6,764 nucleotides of DNA, taken from positions 1 to 6,764 of the forward strand of contig VBGO01000229.1 of NCBI GenBank assembly GCA_005882525.1, read 5' to 3'. Source of the DNA: Chloroflexota bacterium. Lineage in GTDB: Bacteria; Chloroflexota; Dormibacteria; CF-121. How positions within the stretch are numbered: position 1 is the stretch's first letter; each line of letters begins with the position of its first letter. A program made the position numbers and the translations under genes. Positions 5,567 to 6,764 of the stretch are shown one piece after another. The notes below the pieces were generated by a model. The model was given only the letters and a program-made list of their open reading frames with translations, had not been told where the DNA came from and made no database searches.

Positions 5567-5653
5567 AAGGATGCAGCAGACGCCCGCAACGAAGATTGTT
5601 CCATACTGCTGGCGAATCTTCCGCAAGACGCGGGTGACAGCCCAGGAGATGAG

Positions 5654-6682
5654 CTAGATCTGCTGAGGCTTTGGTGGCTGAACGGCCAGGTAGCTGAGCA
5701 ACAGACCGATCCCGCCTGATACAACGATTGAGCCCAACCAGAGATTGATGGGCCACCCGACGCCGCGGGTCAACTCGAGGGCAATCAGATAAAGCGAAGA
5801 GACGCCCACCGGGCCGATGAAGGAGGCGACCCGGAGTGCCGTAATCCGCTGCGGCCCGGGCTTCAGCCACAGCATCACCAGGTCGGCCAGCAGCCCCCCG
5901 ACGATGGCGACCGGGATCAGGTCGAAATTCTGTTCCAGTGACCCGAGCAGCGCACCATTCAGGCCCGCGAGCAGCGTGATACTGCCAAACGGCAGCGTGA
6001 AGCGGCTGAGCAGGTAGAGGACGACGCCGGTCAACAGCGCGGTCTGCACCATAATGCCGAGGATGCCGAGCTCCTGCACATATTTAATGGTGGCCGGCAG
6101 GATGGGGGTCGCTGCCCAGGTGCTCACGAGTGGCTGGTCGAACTGATCGAAAAAGGTGAACATCGAGAGCAGTAGGGTGGCCGAAATGACGGCTGTCCAG
6201 GGGGCGCGCGTTCCGGGGCGCCGCCAGGCGGCCCGCAGCGGCCCGGTCACGATCAGCCCGAGCGCCAGCATCAGGAGCAGGTGCGGTGGACTGACGAGCG
6301 CCTGGAGGCTGACCTCGATGCCGAAGCGGAGATGCCAGAACATGTCGATCACCCCGCCGATACCAAACAGGACGCAACCCACAAGGGAGAGCCCGTACCC
6401 GGTCGGCAACATCCGATCGGGCTCCTGGGCGCGGGCCTGGTTACGCAGGGCGTTCACCCCGAGGAAGGACAGGATCGCGAACATCCCCGAGTAGAGGACG
6501 CCATGCCACGGGGTGATGAAAGTCTCCAGGCTCGCCACGTGGCGATGGGCCCAGGCGTCAAGGTAGGCCCCCGCCATCAACCAGGTGCAGAGGCCGACCA
6601 CCACCCATTCGAATGGCCTGGTGACCGGGACTGATCCACGATCGTGAAGCAGCTCCCGTGCCAGCGCCCTACCCCTGATCAT
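5654..6682 (-). CDS. Integral membrane protein with about ten helices and conserved-looking intramembrane polar residues
   Basis: This is a 342-residue inner-membrane protein of unknown function. ATG 6680-6682 is favoured over a GTG three codons upstream because AAGGTGG, near-consensus, lies five bases before the ATG. Hydrophobic segments fall at about 24-44, 60-78, 98-116, 127-148, 163-178, 203-227, 231-248, 256-273, 285-303 and 312-334. Notable motifs are YLDAWAH (40-46), ETFITPWH (53-60), GIGGVIDMFWH (107-117), FGIE (120-123), SPPHLLL (131-137) and SLEQNFD (248-254). The D-x-W-x-H, TPWH and D-M-x-WH motifs recur in a family of uncharacterised membrane proteins that I recall from Chloroflexota and Actinomycetota. 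Such clustered His/Asp/Glu residues at helix ends often bind metal or haem. That is inference. There is no signal peptide or soluble domain. It is likely transcribed from its own promoter beyond 6682, with the central block following in the same direction. Confidence 0.88.
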   Translation of the reverse strand: MIRGRALARELLHDRGSVPVTRPFEWVVVGLCTWLMAGAYLDAWAHRHVASLETFITPWHGVLYSGMFAILSFLGVNALRNQARAQEPDRMLPTGYGLSLVGCVLFGIGGVIDMFWHLRFGIEVSLQALVSPPHLLLMLALGLIVTGPLRAAWRRPGTRAPWTAVISATLLLSMFTFFDQFDQPLVSTWAATPILPATIKYVQELGILGIMVQTALLTGVVLYLLSRFTLPFGSITLLAGLNGALLGSLEQNFDLIPVAIVGGLLADLVMLWLKPGPQRITALRVASFIGPVGVSSLYLIALELTRGVGWPINLWLGSIVVSGGIGLLLSYLAVQPPKPQQI

Positions 6683-6764
6683 GGTGACCACCTTCGCAAT
6701 CAGTAATTTCCGTGATGACGCCGCTTGAGTTCCGCCATAGGCTGCGGGCGTGGACCAGGATGAG

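Noticed and set aside
5553..5870. N-terminal 106-codon extension of the 312-residue protein
   Set aside because: It overlaps the membrane-protein gene out of frame for 217 bases, has poor composition, and a good GGAGG precedes the ATG at 5552.
6750..6764. Possible GTG start of a divergent plus-strand gene at the window end
   Set aside because: Only five codons are visible and there is no clear ribosome binding site, so it cannot be told from chance.

Overview
The window is a GC-rich bacterial fragment. Single 60-base lines counted by hand gave about 67% G+C at 781-840 and 65% at 5941-6000. The phylum is inferred only from gene content. An Rv1855c-type F420-dependent oxidoreductase and a multi-membrane-span protein of a style I associate with Chloroflexota and Actinomycetota point to one of those groups, and I lean towards an uncultured Chloroflexota. 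No rRNA, tRNA, transposase, integrase or CRISPR array is visible.

Left flank (1-2000). The window opens with the 3' end of a plus-strand glyoxalase-fold (VOC) gene. It converges on a minus-strand F420-dependent luciferase-like monooxygenase gene. A GC-rich palindromic element, either a dispersed repeat or a terminator, separates the latter from a minus-strand gene for a small secreted, glycine-rich, cysteine-containing protein of unknown function.

Central block (2106-5552). Seven consecutive minus-strand genes encode small, mostly cytoplasmic-looking proteins of unrelated folds. Transcribed from high to low coordinates they are: a 312-residue all-helical orphan; a DUF2019-like helical-repeat protein; a DUF4304-like protein whose start overlaps the preceding stop as ATGA; a 140-residue protein with an LRFGM/LGEP signature; a 95-residue beta-rich protein; a 96-residue beta-rich protein; and a 119-residue helical protein. 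Their base composition is lower than the flanks in sampled lines (about 48%, 55% and 60% G+C). The mix of small unrelated domains resembles an accessory island of immunity-like or housekeeping-orphan genes. No toxin partner is visible, so the immunity reading is inference.

Right flank (5654-6682). A ten-helix integral membrane protein, also on the minus strand, carries conserved-looking histidine, aspartate and glutamate residues in or next to its helices. About 100 bases lie between it and the 312-residue gene. They contain a good ribosome binding site and, in another frame, an unexplained hydrophobic segment.

Every complete gene is on the minus strand. Only the VOC fragment is on the plus strand. 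The long plus-strand open frames opposite the oxidoreductase and the central genes look like composition-driven shadows.
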